Below, in pieces: positions 25,504-33,751 of a DNA stretch of 64,000 bases. Source of the DNA: Streptomyces changanensis (GTDB lineage Bacteria; Actinomycetota; Actinomycetes; Streptomycetales; Streptomycetaceae). How positions within the stretch are numbered: the first letter of the stretch is position 1; each line of letters starts with the position of its first letter. The notes below the pieces were generated by a model. That model saw only the letters and a program-made list of their open reading frames with translations. It was not told the origin of the DNA and did not search any database. The position numbers and the translations under genes were made by a program. The stretch spans positions 2,046,001 through 2,110,000 of the forward strand of contig NZ_CP102332.1 of assembly GCF_024600715.1 (NCBI RefSeq), written 5' to 3'.

Positions 25504-26670
25504 TCAGGGCGGCGTGGGCTGCGAGGCGGGAGACAGCGGCGCGCAGTGGCGGGCGGCCGTGGCGGGGGCGGAGGCGTACGGGTCGGCCGCCGGCGGGGCC
25601 GTGGCCGTGGCCCGTTCCCCCGCCAACAGGGGGCGCAAGGCTCCGGACAGGTCGGCGGAGCAGTCCGTCGGGCCCGCCTGGAGGTGGCTCGCCACCAGCT
25701 CGACGCGGTGTGTCCGCAGGTCGTCGCGGTCGAAGCGGAGGCGCAGTTCGCGGCGGACGGTGAAGAGGGAGGCGTCCGCGGAGTCGCCGCCCGAGGCGGC
25801 GGGACGCAGCGCGTAGGTGGTGGTGTGGTCCGTCGTCACCTCCAGGACGCCCGTGGACGCCTCGGCCACCCGGAGGGATCCCCTGATCCGGACGCCGGGG
25901 TCGGCCAGTGCCACACGGGCCGGATCGAAGCGGACGAGCCAGCCACCCGTGGCGTGCCGCCCGTCGGCGGCCGGGGAGTCGACGCTCCGGTCGAACTGGG
26001 CGAGCTGGTCCGGGTCGAGCAGCGCCCGCACCGGGCGGACGGTGGCGCCGGTGACGACGTCCGGGTCGAGGGACGATCGCAGCAGGTAGTCCCTGGCGAT
26101 GCTCAGGGCGGCCCTCACCTGCCCCTCGGAGAAGTGGGTGGTGCGGCGCGCGGCAGGCAGGGCGATACCGGCCGCACCGGAACGGTCCGTAGCCGCGGGT
26201 CCGCGGGCGAACAGGTCGCGGGGTTCGCCGCCCGTCACCGTGCCCGCGGGGGCGAGGGCGACGAGAGTCACGCGGAGCGGTTCCGCTCGCTGGTCGGGAG
26301 GGGGCTGGTAGGGGTAGCGCGAACCGAAGTGGACGGCGGCGGCGAAGACCACCGCGACGAGCAGGACCACCAGCAGGGCACCGGCGCCCGCGCCGCGACC
26401 GCGCCGGCGGACCCGGCCGGGGCGGTACGCGTACCGGTCGTCGTCGATCGCGATGTCGCTGTCGCTGTCGTCGTCGGAGGATCCGCCGCGCCGGATGCCG
26501 GGGTCTTCGGGGTCGGCAGTGGTGTCATCGGCCATGCGCTCCAGGGCGGAGAGCTCCCTGATGCGGGCAGCGCGGACGAAGGACTCGTCGAAGGCGACGG
26601 ACCGGTATTCGTCATCTCCGCCGGGGAGGCCCTCCGGCGTCTCGTCGGGTGGGTCGACACTCCCTGCCAT
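25504..26670 (-). CDS. SCO2583-type membrane protein
   Basis: A 388-aa protein with an acidic cytoplasmic N-terminus, one membrane helix (GAGALLVVLLVAVVFAAAV, about 98-116) and an extracytoplasmic domain of about 270 residues rich in beta-type segments. The N-terminal motif VAFDESFVRAARIRELSALE closely matches VVFDEDFVRAAAFHEPTAVE in the next gene, so the two are paralogous at that end. Streptomyces proteins at this position (SCO2583) are called membrane proteins next to the spore-wall protein SCO2584. ATG at 26670 is favoured; GAAGG is close upstream. Regulation was not visible. Confidence 0.75.
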   Translation of the reverse strand: MAGSVDPPDETPEGLPGGDDEYRSVAFDESFVRAARIRELSALERMADDTTADPEDPGIRRGGSSDDDSDSDIAIDDDRYAYRPGRVRRRGRGAGAGALLVVLLVAVVFAAAVHFGSRYPYQPPPDQRAEPLRVTLVALAPAGTVTGGEPRDLFARGPAATDRSGAAGIALPAARRTTHFSEGQVRAALSIARDYLLRSSLDPDVVTGATVRPVRALLDPDQLAQFDRSVDSPAADGRHATGGWLVRFDPARVALADPGVRIRGSLRVAEASTGVLEVTTDHTTTYALRPAASGGDSADASLFTVRRELRLRFDRDDLRTHRVELVASHLQAGPTDCSADLSGALRPLLAGERATATAPPAADPYASAPATAARHCAPLSPASQPTPP

Positions 26671-26814
26671 ACCTTCAGGGTGGGTCCGAGGCGGAGCCGG
26701 TAAACGCGGCACGCGGCCCCGAGTGTTCGGGATGGGCGGCGCCGGGGTGGCCGGGCCTGGGGTCCGGCCGCGCCGGCAGGGGGACGGCGTGGTGCCGGGC
26801 GGGTGCCGCGGGGG

Positions 26815-27369
26815 TCAGGGGGTGTGGTGGGTGGCGGGGACGGGCGGGGCGGGGTGGGCGGCGGGGGGTGAGGGGGGCGGGGGCCCGTCCGGGCTCACAT
26901 CGGTGCTCGCCGGTGTCGGCACCTGCTCCTCGCGCTCACCGGAGGAGCTGCGGTACACGGCGGCGAAGGCGAGGGCGACCATGCCGAGGCCCATCAGCAG
27001 GGCGACGATCCAGGCGACGGGGCGATACCAGCCCGATCCCGGCCGGTACGGACGCAGGGCGCCGCCGTAGGGCCCGTAGGGGTCGTAGGACTCGTACGGG
27101 TCGTCGTCCCGGTCGTCGTCGTGGAGGCCCGGGCCGTACGGGTCGTCGTCGGGGGGAGCGCCGCGGCCGCGCGCCCTGGCGGCGTCCGCGTCGGCCCGCG
27201 CCTCGGCCGCGGCGAGGAGCCGCTCGACGGCGGTCGGCTCGTGGAACGCGGCGGCCCGTACGAAGTCCTCGTCGAACACCACGGAGGCGAAGTCCTCGTC
27301 AGCGCCTCCGCGGTCGTCGTCGGGCTCTCGGCCGTCCGGAAACGGCCTGCCCCCCACGTCGTCCGGCAC
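26815..27369 (-). CDS. SCO2584-type spore-wall synthesis membrane protein
   Basis: A 184-aa protein: N-terminal acidic DDDRGGADEDFASVVF and the DEDFVRAA...PTAVERLLAAAEARAD helix, a Asp/Tyr/Gly-rich low-complexity stretch (DPYESYDPYGPYGG), one membrane helix (VAWIVALLMGLGMVALAFAA, about 120-139) and a short Pro-rich outer tail. By position and composition it is the counterpart of SCO2584, which I recall being linked to the Streptomyces spore-wall-synthesising complex with MreB. GTG at 27369 lies 6 nt after TACTCT, so a leaderless transcript is likely. Transcription from here follows the proA terminator. Confidence 0.72.
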   Translation of the reverse strand: MPDDVGGRPFPDGREPDDDRGGADEDFASVVFDEDFVRAAAFHEPTAVERLLAAAEARADADAARARGRGAPPDDDPYGPGLHDDDRDDDPYESYDPYGPYGGALRPYRPGSGWYRPVAWIVALLMGLGMVALAFAAVYRSSSGEREEQVPTPASTDVSPDGPPPPSPPAAHPAPPVPATHHTP

Positions 27370-27395
27370 GTGCTCAGAGTAGCCCCGGACGGTCT

Positions 27396-27435
27396 CCTTC
27401 GGCAGGGAGAGCGTGCAAGCTCCCCCTGCCGAAGG
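27396..27435 (-). terminator. Terminator of proA
   Basis: Stem CCTTCGGCAGGG/CCCTGCCGAAGG (12 bp, 27396-27407 with 27424-27435), with extra imperfect pairing toward the loop, 23 nt after the proA stop. It directly precedes the promoter box of the SCO2584-type gene. Confidence 0.75.
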
Positions 27436-27457
27436 ACAGGGCGTGGAGGGGCGGCGG

Positions 27458-28759
27458 TTACCGGATGTGACCGTCGCCGGTGACGATGTACTTGGTCGAC
27501 GTGAGCTCCGGCAGGCCCATGGGGCCGCGGGCGTGGAGCTTCTGCGTGGAGATGCCGATCTCCGCGCCGTACCCGAACTGGCCACCGTCCGTGAAGCGCG
27601 TCGAGGCGTTCACGGCGACCGTCGTGGAGTCCACCAGCTGGGTGAAGCGGCGGGCGGCGGCCTGCGAGGTGGTGACGATCGCCTCGGTGTGACCGGACGT
27701 CCACAGGCGGATGTGGGCGACGGCGGAGTCCAGCGAGTCGACGACGGCCGCGGCGATGTCGTGGGAGAGGTACTCGGTCTCCCAGTCCTCCGCGGTGGCC
27801 GGGACGACGGTGGCCTTGGAGCCTTCCGCTCGGGCCAGGACCCGCTCGTCGCCGTGGACGGTGACGCCCGCCTCGGCGAGGGCTTCCAGGGCGCGCGGCA
27901 GGAACCGGTCGGCGATGTCCTGGTGGACGAGGAGGGTCTCGGCGGCGTTGCACACGCTGACGCGCTGCGCCTTGGAGTTGATCAGGATGTCGACGGCCAT
28001 GTCCAGGTCGGCCTGGGCGTCGACGTACACGTGGCAGTTGCCGGTGCCCGTCTCGATGACGGGGACGGTGGACTCCTCGACGACCGTGCGGATCAGGGAG
28101 GCGCCGCCGCGCGGGATGAGGACGTCGACCAGGCCGCGGGCGCGCATCAGCTCGCGGACGGAGTCGCGCGACTCGCCCGGCACGAGCTGCACGGCGTCGG
28201 CGGGCAGGCCGGCGCCGCCGATGGCGTCGCGCAGGACCCGCACCAGGGCGGTGTTGGAGGCGTACGCGGAGGAGGAGCCGCGCAGCAGGACGGCGTTGCC
28301 CGCCTTGAGGCAGAGGGCGGCGGCGTCGACGGTGACGTTCGGGCGGGCCTCGTAGATGATGCCGACGACACCGAGCGGGACGCGCACCTGCCGCAGGTCG
28401 AGTCCGTTGGGGAGGGTCGAGCCGCGGACGACCTCGCCGACCGGGTCGGGCAGCCCCGCCACGTGCCGGACGTCCGCGGCGATGGCGCGCACCCGCTCGG
28501 GGGTGAGGGTCAGGCGGTCGACGATCGACTCGCTGGTGCCGGCCTCGCGGGCCCGGGCCACGTCCTCGGCGTTCGCCCGGACGATGTCGGCGGTGCGGAC
28601 TTCGAGGGCGTCGGCCATGGCCAGCAGCGCGTCGTCCTTGGCCGCGCGCGGCAGGGGCGCGATGTCGGCGGAGGCGGCGCGGGCCCGGTAGGCGGCCTGC
28701 GCCACCGGCGACATGTCGTCGTACGGGTGCATGGACGGGGAGGCGGATCGCGAGGTCAT
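27458..28759 (-). CDS. proA: Gamma-glutamyl phosphate reductase
   Basis: ProA reduces gamma-glutamyl phosphate to glutamate semialdehyde with NADPH in proline synthesis. The 433-aa protein has [20 protein letters not shown], the cofactor-binding [16 protein letters not shown], the catalytic cysteine in [14 protein letters not shown] and the C-terminal [21 protein letters not shown] at 28759 has TACCCT 6 nt upstream and no Shine-Dalgarno, so it is probably leaderless. proB lies about 1.1 kb away on the same strand; a small gene and a repeat-rich spacer separate them. Confidence 0.97.
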   Translation of the reverse strand: MTSRSASPSMHPYDDMSPVAQAAYRARAASADIAPLPRAAKDDALLAMADALEVRTADIVRANAEDVARAREAGTSESIVDRLTLTPERVRAIAADVRHVAGLPDPVGEVVRGSTLPNGLDLRQVRVPLGVVGIIYEARPNVTVDAAALCLKAGNAVLLRGSSSAYASNTALVRVLRDAIGGAGLPADAVQLVPGESRDSVRELMRARGLVDVLIPRGGASLIRTVVEESTVPVIETGTGNCHVYVDAQADLDMAVDILINSKAQRVSVCNAAETLLVHQDIADRFLPRALEALAEAGVTVHGDERVLARAEGSKATVVPATAEDWETEYLSHDIAAAVVDSLDSAVAHIRLWTSGHTEAIVTTSQAAARRFTQLVDSTTVAVNASTRFTDGGQFGYGAEIGISTQKLHARGPMGLPELTSTKYIVTGDGHIR

Positions 28760-28898
28760 GCCCGCAGGGTAATGCGCCCCGCGCGGACACCCCACATATG
28801 TCCGGCTCCGTCCCGCCGTACGAGACACCCGGGGTGACCGTCACGAACGGAGGGTGCCGGTGTGCCCGGGCGATCCGCCGTGCCGCGGCGCCGTGCGG

Positions 28899-29080
28899 CG
28901 GCCCCGTCCGGCCCCGTCCGGCCCAGTGCGGCCCAGTGCGGCCCGGGGCCCGGCGCTGGGTCGGGGCCGCGCCCGGCGCGTCGCGCCCGGTGCGGGCCGT
29001 GCCCGGGTACGGCCCGCACCGGGCCGGGTACGGAACCGGGCCGCACCATGCGTCGCACCGCACCGCACCGCACCACACGC
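28899..29080. repeat. Low-complexity repeat tract between proA and the 171-aa gene
   Basis: About 490 nt (28760-29253) lie between genes here. Five near-identical 10-bp units (GCCCCGTCCG twice, GCCCAGTGCG twice, then GCCCGGGG) start at 28901. A pentamer tract (CGCAC four times, about 29053-29074) follows in strings of CCGGGC/GCACCG. No gene is supported: possible frames here give only His/Arg/Pro-rich low-complexity peptides. Confidence 0.65.
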
Positions 29081-29253
29081 CGCACGGCACCGCGCCGGGC
29101 GGGTCGCACCACGCACCGGCCCACGGCGGACCCGAACCGGCCGCAGTCCGGGCCGTGGCCGGGGCCGCGGGCCTGTGGTCCGCGACCGTGACCGAAAGCG
29201 AGCGCCGGGACCGGGCCCCGCCGGACCGGCGGGGCCCGCTCCGGGTGCCGGTG

Positions 29254-29769
29254 TCAGTACGGGTGCACGCCGACGGGGGCGGCGGGCGGAGGTCCGTACC
29301 CCTCGGCGACGCGCTGGTGGTAGGTCTCGCGGTCGATGACCTCCAGGCCGACGATCTCCCACGGCGGCAGCTTGGCGCTCTGGCGGTGCTCGCCCCACAG
29401 GCGCAGGGCCACGGCTGCCGCGTCGTGCAGGTCGCGGGCCTCCTCCCAGTACCGGATCTCGGCGTGGTCGGTGGCGTATCTGCTGGTCAGCAGGAAGGGG
29501 TGGTCGTGGGCGAGCTGTTCCAGCGCCCGCCGGACCTCCTCCAGCGGGGCTTCCCGTCCGGACACGGTGAGGGTGATGTGCCACAGCTTGGACACCGGCC
29601 GCTCGGGGGTGCCGTCAGCGGCTCCCGTGCCCGTGCCGGTCCCCGTGCCGGTGGTCGTGCCGGTTCCGGGCCGGAAGGCGGCGTCGTCGAAATCGGCCCC
29701 GGCCTCGACACTGGTCAAGGCACGTTCGGTCGTCCCACGGGGCAGGGCCCCTGGGCGCGCTCGTCTCAC
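29254..29769 (-). CDS. Conserved hypothetical protein between proB and proA
   Basis: A 171-aa protein. The N-terminal third is Gly/Thr-rich and disordered. The folded part (about 65-160) has PVSKLWHITLTVSGREAPLE, VRRALEQLAHDHPFLLTSRY, DHAEIRYWEEARDLHDAAAV and LRLWGEHRQSAKLPPWEIVG. It looks like a small alpha/beta (ferredoxin-like) fold with conserved Trp/His/Arg residues. Streptomyces genomes keep a protein of this type between proB and proA. GTG at 29769 has AGGAGG 6 nt upstream. Function unknown. Confidence 0.8.
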   Translation of the reverse strand: MRRARPGALPRGTTERALTSVEAGADFDDAAFRPGTGTTTGTGTGTGTGAADGTPERPVSKLWHITLTVSGREAPLEEVRRALEQLAHDHPFLLTSRYATDHAEIRYWEEARDLHDAAAVALRLWGEHRQSAKLPPWEIVGLEVIDRETYHQRVAEGYGPPPAAPVGVHPY

Positions 29770-29891
29770 CGGCGGCCTCCTGTTGATGCGTTGTCGTGCT
29801 GTCACCCCACTTACCCCCCAGACAAAGTTGACCAGCCCCGAGCGGAGCGTGGGGCGGTTTTGGGGAAGCTCTCCGGAGGTTGACCCGACTT

Positions 29892-31028
29892 TCAGCCGTT
29901 CCAGGGGTGCAGGACGACGAGATCGTCCCTGTGTACGACCTCCCGCTCGTACGCCGGTCCGAGTTCCTTCGCCAGTTCCTTCGTGGAGCGGCCCAGGAGT
30001 TGGGGGACCTCCCTGGCGTCGAAGTTGACGAGGCCACGGGCGACCGGCCGGCCGTCGCGGTCGCGCAGCTCGACGGGGTCGCCGGCGGCGAAGTCGCCCT
30101 CGACGGCGGCGATCCCGGCCGGGAGCAGGGATTTCCGGCCCTGTACGACGGCGCGGACGGCGCCTTCGTCGAGGGTGAGGGCTCCCTGGGGGGCGGAGGC
30201 GTGCGCCAGCCACAGCAGGCGGTCGGCGGAGCGCCGGCCGGTGCGGTGGAAGTACGTTCCGGTGTCGCGGCCGGCGAGGGCGTCAGCGGCCCGGCTGGCC
30301 GAGGTCAGCACGACGGGGATGCCGGCGGCGGCGGCGATGCGGGCGGCCTCGACCTTGGTGACCATGCCGCCGGTGCCGACGCCGGCCTTTCCGGTGGAGC
30401 CGATCTCGATGCCGGCGAGGTCCGTGGGGCCGCTCACCTCGGCGACGCGGGTGGTGCCGGGGCGGCTCGGGTCGCCGTCGTAGAGGCCGTCCACGTCGGA
30501 GAGCAGGACCAGCAGGTCGGCGCGGACGAGGTGGGCGACGAGGGCGGCGAGCCGGTCGTTGTCGCCGAACCTGATCTCGTCCGTGGCGACGGTGTCGTTC
30601 TCGTTGACGACGGGCAGGGCGCCCATGGTGAGGAGCTGTTCGAGCGTCCGGTAGGCGTTGCGGTAGTGGGCGCGGCGGCTCATGTCGTCGCTGGTGAGGA
30701 GGATCTGCCCGACGCGGACGCCGTAGCGGGCGAAGGAGGCGGTGTAGCGGGCGACGAGGAGGCCCTGGCCGACGCTGGCGGCGGCCTGCTGCCGGGCGAG
30801 GTCCTTGGGGCGGCGGTCGAGGCCGAGCGGGGCGAGCCCGGCGGCGATGGCGCCGGACGACACGAGGACGATCTCGCGCCGGGCGTCGCCGCGGACCTTG
30901 GCGAGTACGTCGACGAGGGCGTCGACCCGGTCGGCGTCGAGCCCGCCCGAGGCGGTGGTCAGGGAGGACGAGCCGACCTTGACGACGATCCTGCGGGCTT
31001 CCGTCACGAACTGCCTTGCCACTGTCAC
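29892..31028 (-). CDS. proB: Glutamate 5-kinase
   Basis: ProB phosphorylates glutamate in the first step of proline synthesis and is usually feedback-inhibited by proline. The 378-aa protein has an amino-acid kinase domain (RRIVVKVGSSSLTT, VSSGAIAAGLAPLGL, VNENDTVATDEIRFGDNDRL, VGTGGMVTKVEAARIA) and a C-terminal PUA domain (about 280-378, with RKSLLPAGIAAVEGDFAAGD). GTG at 31028 has TAGATT 6 nt upstream and no Shine-Dalgarno, suggesting a leaderless mRNA. In S. coelicolor obg is nearby upstream; here three wall-polymer genes intervene. Confidence 0.97.
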   Translation of the reverse strand: MTVARQFVTEARRIVVKVGSSSLTTASGGLDADRVDALVDVLAKVRGDARREIVLVSSGAIAAGLAPLGLDRRPKDLARQQAAASVGQGLLVARYTASFARYGVRVGQILLTSDDMSRRAHYRNAYRTLEQLLTMGALPVVNENDTVATDEIRFGDNDRLAALVAHLVRADLLVLLSDVDGLYDGDPSRPGTTRVAEVSGPTDLAGIEIGSTGKAGVGTGGMVTKVEAARIAAAAGIPVVLTSASRAADALAGRDTGTYFHRTGRRSADRLLWLAHASAPQGALTLDEGAVRAVVQGRKSLLPAGIAAVEGDFAAGDPVELRDRDGRPVARGLVNFDAREVPQLLGRSTKELAKELGPAYEREVVHRDDLVVLHPWNG

Positions 31029-31098
31029 GGGGCGAATCTATGCCAGCCGGGGTGGTCGGTGCGCGTTCATTCCATCGGGTGGACACGTTCGTGGACAG

Positions 31099-31144
31099 GT
31101 CTTCGGAGACGTCTTCGGACCCGTCTCCGGATACGTCTCCGGAC
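31099..31144. repeat. Short degenerate tandem repeat upstream of proB
   Basis: Four imperfect 11-12 bp units of the type GTCTTCGGA / GTCTCCGGA are arranged in tandem in the 360-nt gap between proB and the TagF-like gene. No gene was seen in the gap. Confidence 0.5.
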
Positions 31145-31326
31145 GGGCCGGGGCCCGGTGAGTCGCCAGGCCACGGAGGTGGGGCGGCGGGTCGGAGGCA
31201 GGCGCTCCGACGCCGTGGGCGCCCGGCCCGCCGTGCCGAGGGGCCAGTCGCGGCGAGGGGCCGTGCCGAGGGCCCGGCACGCGGACGCACACACGCTCGG
31301 GCCCCGTGCGACAGCGCCCCGCCCGA

Positions 31327-31381
31327 CGCGGCGACGGCCCGTGCCCACCCCGGGCAGGGGTGGGCACGGGCCGTCGCCGCG
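31327..31381. terminator. Long perfect hairpin after the TagF-like gene
   Basis: A perfect 25-bp inverted repeat, CGCGGCGACGGCCC... (31327-31351) with its complement at 31357-31381 and a 5-nt loop GGGCA, lying 9 nt after the stop codon of the upstream minus-strand gene. There is no U-run, as is common for Streptomyces terminators. Confidence 0.8.
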
Positions 31382-31389
31382 GGTGCGGG

Positions 31390-33612
31390 TCAGCCGACCG
31401 AGGTGGTCTCCGCCGCGTCGTCCTCGTCCTCCGCGACGAGGACGCCCAGCGCGCCGCTGCCGGTCCTGCCGGGGGCGCCGGCGACGGGGTGGTCGGCCGG
31501 GTCGGTGGGATCGGTCGCGGTGTCGTCGGGGGTGCCGATCGGCGGGGCGTCGTCCTCGCGGTCGACCTCGCCGATGTGCTGTCCGGCGAGCCGCTGGGCG
31601 ACGCCGGCGTTGCGGGCCTCGGCCTTGGCGGTGAGGGCGCGCAGGGCGGCGTCGAACTGCTCCATGGAGGTGGGCTCGTCGGGGCCGAGCAGGTACTGCT
31701 TCAGCTCGCGCCGTTCCCGTGCCGTCCGGTCGGCGGCGGGGTCGGCGACGGCGGCGAGCAGTTCGTCGAGTTCGACGGCGCTGTTGGTGAGGATGACGGC
31801 GGCGCGCACGGCGGTGTTCTGGCGGCGGAACTCGTCCGGGCCGAGCTCCGCCGAGTCGGTCACCGCGTACGGCTTGCCGCTGGCGATGAAGTCGGACACG
31901 ACGCTGGAGATGTCGGAGACCATCGCGTCGGCCTCGTTGAAGCAGTCGTAGAGGCGCGGTTCGGCGCCCGTGACGACGCGGTGCTCCCACCAGCCGGCGG
32001 AGCGCCAGTAGGCGTCGTTCCACTCGGCGCGCAGGCGCTTGACCTCGGCGAGGCGGTGCGGGTCGGCGAGGGAGACGCGGGAGGTCTCGGCGGCGTCGCT
32101 GCCCTTGCGGCCGGGGCGGGCGAGGGCGGCCAGGCGGGTCTCGATGCGCAGGAGTTCGGCGCGTGCGGCGGCCTGCCCGGCCTGTGAGGCGGCGGCCTCG
32201 GCGGCCCAGCGCGGGTCGGTGGCGCGCTGGGCGGCGGCGTCGGTGACGAGCTTGCGGATGCGTTCGTCGACGGCCTTGGCCTTCTTGTCGACGAGACCGG
32301 TGAAGGGGTGGGGCTTGTAGATGAGGCGGACGGGCCTGTCGGCGTCCAGGAGGCGTCGGACGATGTTCTCGCCGGCGCGGAGGAGGGAGGTGTTGCCGGG
32401 GTTGCCGTCCCAGCCCTCCCAGGTGGGGGCGTACAGGATGGTCGGGACGGGGTTCGCGGGTGCGCCCGTCCAGCGGCGGATGGGCGCGAGCTGCGGGCGG
32501 CCGACCTCGACGATGTCCTCGTCGCGGACGCCGACGTCGGCGAGGGCGTACCGGTCGCGGCCGGCGCGGCCGGCGGTCCACACCTCGTCGTACACCTTGG
32601 AGAACGGGTTGACGCTGGCGAGCTTGTCGCTGTCGCCGTGGCCGATGAAGACGTGCTTGGAGGTCGGCACGCGCAGCATGTGGATGTTCTTGCCGACGTT
32701 GGCCGGGTAGAGCGTGACGCGCACGGTGGACCAGTCGCGGGCCATGACGTGCTGTCCGCCGGGGATGCACAGGATGGGCACCCAGGTGTCGCCGAGCTTC
32801 GGGACGAGGCTCGGCTCGCGCATGATGACGATCGGCCGGCCGTCGACCTGTTCCATGGTCTCCAGCCACATGTTGACCTGGTAGGCCGAGTCGTCGGAGC
32901 CGGAGAAGTACAGGGCGACGGTGGGCTGGTACTCGCGCAGCCAGATGTCGACGGCCTTGAGGACGGCGCCCGCGCCGGGGACGCGGCGCTTGCGGCGCAG
33001 GTACGGGGCGAGGAGCAGGATGTACAGGACGCCGAGGCCGAGGGTGGCGGCGACACCCGCGTAGGCGGGGGTGGCGCGGCCGGTGACGACGGCGGCGACC
33101 ACGCCGACGACGGCGGGGAGGTCGAGGTGGAGCATCTTCTCGCCGGAGCGGTGCAGCAGGGTGCGCGGCGGGGCGTCGGGGATGCGCACGCCGTGCAGGT
33201 CGACGTTGCGGGTGACGACTGGCATGGTGCGGCGGAGCTTGATGAGGGTGGCGAGCGCGCCGTGCGGGGCCTGGAGTCCGTAGAAGAGCAGGAAGCAGGC
33301 GACCGTCGCGTAGAACACCGGCTGCTCGGCGAGGTTCTCGCGGGCGAGGAGCAGGATGAGCAGCAGTTGCCGCAGCAGGAAGCGGATGGGCAGCCCGGCC
33401 CGGACGCTGTTGAGACGGTTGACCAGGTAGCTGTTCTTCTGGTGCAGGTACCAGTCGGCGGCGTAGGTGACGGCGCCGGCTGCCGCGAACAGCCAGATGT
33501 TCGGGATCAGCGCGGCGAGCATGACGGCCGGGTAACCGAGTCCCATGAGGACTGCCGCGGCCAGCTCCGACCGACTGCCCACGCGGGCCAGTCGAATGAC
33601 GGTCGAAATCAC
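31390..33612 (-). CDS. TagF/CDP-glycerol glycerophosphotransferase-family polymerase (polyol-phosphate wall polymer)
   Basis: A 740-aa protein. The N-terminal 220 residues contain several membrane segments (ELAAAVLMGLGYPAVMLAAL, FYATVACFLLFYGLQ, LGLGVLYILLLAPYL). The C-terminal part is a Glyphos_transf domain: SKHVFIGHGDSDKLASVNPF (catalytic His region), VYDEVWTAGRAGRDRY, TILYAPTWEGWDGN, RLIYKPHPFTG and MVSDISSVVSDFIASGKPY. Family enzymes polymerise glycerol- or ribitol-phosphate from CDP-activated donors at the membrane. The neighbouring CDP-ribitol synthase suggests ribitol-phosphate here. GTG at 33612 has a weak AGG upstream. The last 70 residues are acidic and disordered. Confidence 0.82.
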   Translation of the reverse strand: MISTVIRLARVGSRSELAAAVLMGLGYPAVMLAALIPNIWLFAAAGAVTYAADWYLHQKNSYLVNRLNSVRAGLPIRFLLRQLLLILLLARENLAEQPVFYATVACFLLFYGLQAPHGALATLIKLRRTMPVVTRNVDLHGVRIPDAPPRTLLHRSGEKMLHLDLPAVVGVVAAVVTGRATPAYAGVAATLGLGVLYILLLAPYLRRKRRVPGAGAVLKAVDIWLREYQPTVALYFSGSDDSAYQVNMWLETMEQVDGRPIVIMREPSLVPKLGDTWVPILCIPGGQHVMARDWSTVRVTLYPANVGKNIHMLRVPTSKHVFIGHGDSDKLASVNPFSKVYDEVWTAGRAGRDRYALADVGVRDEDIVEVGRPQLAPIRRWTGAPANPVPTILYAPTWEGWDGNPGNTSLLRAGENIVRRLLDADRPVRLIYKPHPFTGLVDKKAKAVDERIRKLVTDAAAQRATDPRWAAEAAASQAGQAAARAELLRIETRLAALARPGRKGSDAAETSRVSLADPHRLAEVKRLRAEWNDAYWRSAGWWEHRVVTGAEPRLYDCFNEADAMVSDISSVVSDFIASGKPYAVTDSAELGPDEFRRQNTAVRAAVILTNSAVELDELLAAVADPAADRTARERRELKQYLLGPDEPTSMEQFDAALRALTAKAEARNAGVAQRLAGQHIGEVDREDDAPPIGTPDDTATDPTDPADHPVAGAPGRTGSGALGVLVAEDEDDAAETTSVG

Positions 33613-33686
33613 GTAGAACCTGCTCCAGACGGGGATGCCGGTTGTTTCACAAGGCTTTGGTTCCGTGAAGGCGGTACTTCACTGCG

Positions 33687-33730
33687 CGGGCCCCTGCATT
33701 CGCGATTGCTCGCGGTGATGCAGGGGCCCG
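33687..33730 (-). terminator. Hairpin between the CDP-ribitol synthase and TagF-like genes
   Basis: A perfect 13-bp stem CGGGCCCCTGCAT/ATGCAGGGGCCCG with an 18-nt loop, 21 nt after the upstream stop codon. No U-run; it may terminate or only attenuate read-through into the TagF-like gene. Confidence 0.6.
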
Positions 33731-33751
33731 GGAATTCACATCCTGCGAGTA

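Noticed and set aside
28901..28950. CRISPR array
   Set aside because: The 10-bp units are contiguous, with no spacers, and there are no cas genes in the window.
29835..29855. Terminator after proB (GCCCC...GGGGC)
   Set aside because: Only 5 bp pair and no U-run follows on the minus strand; too weak to annotate.
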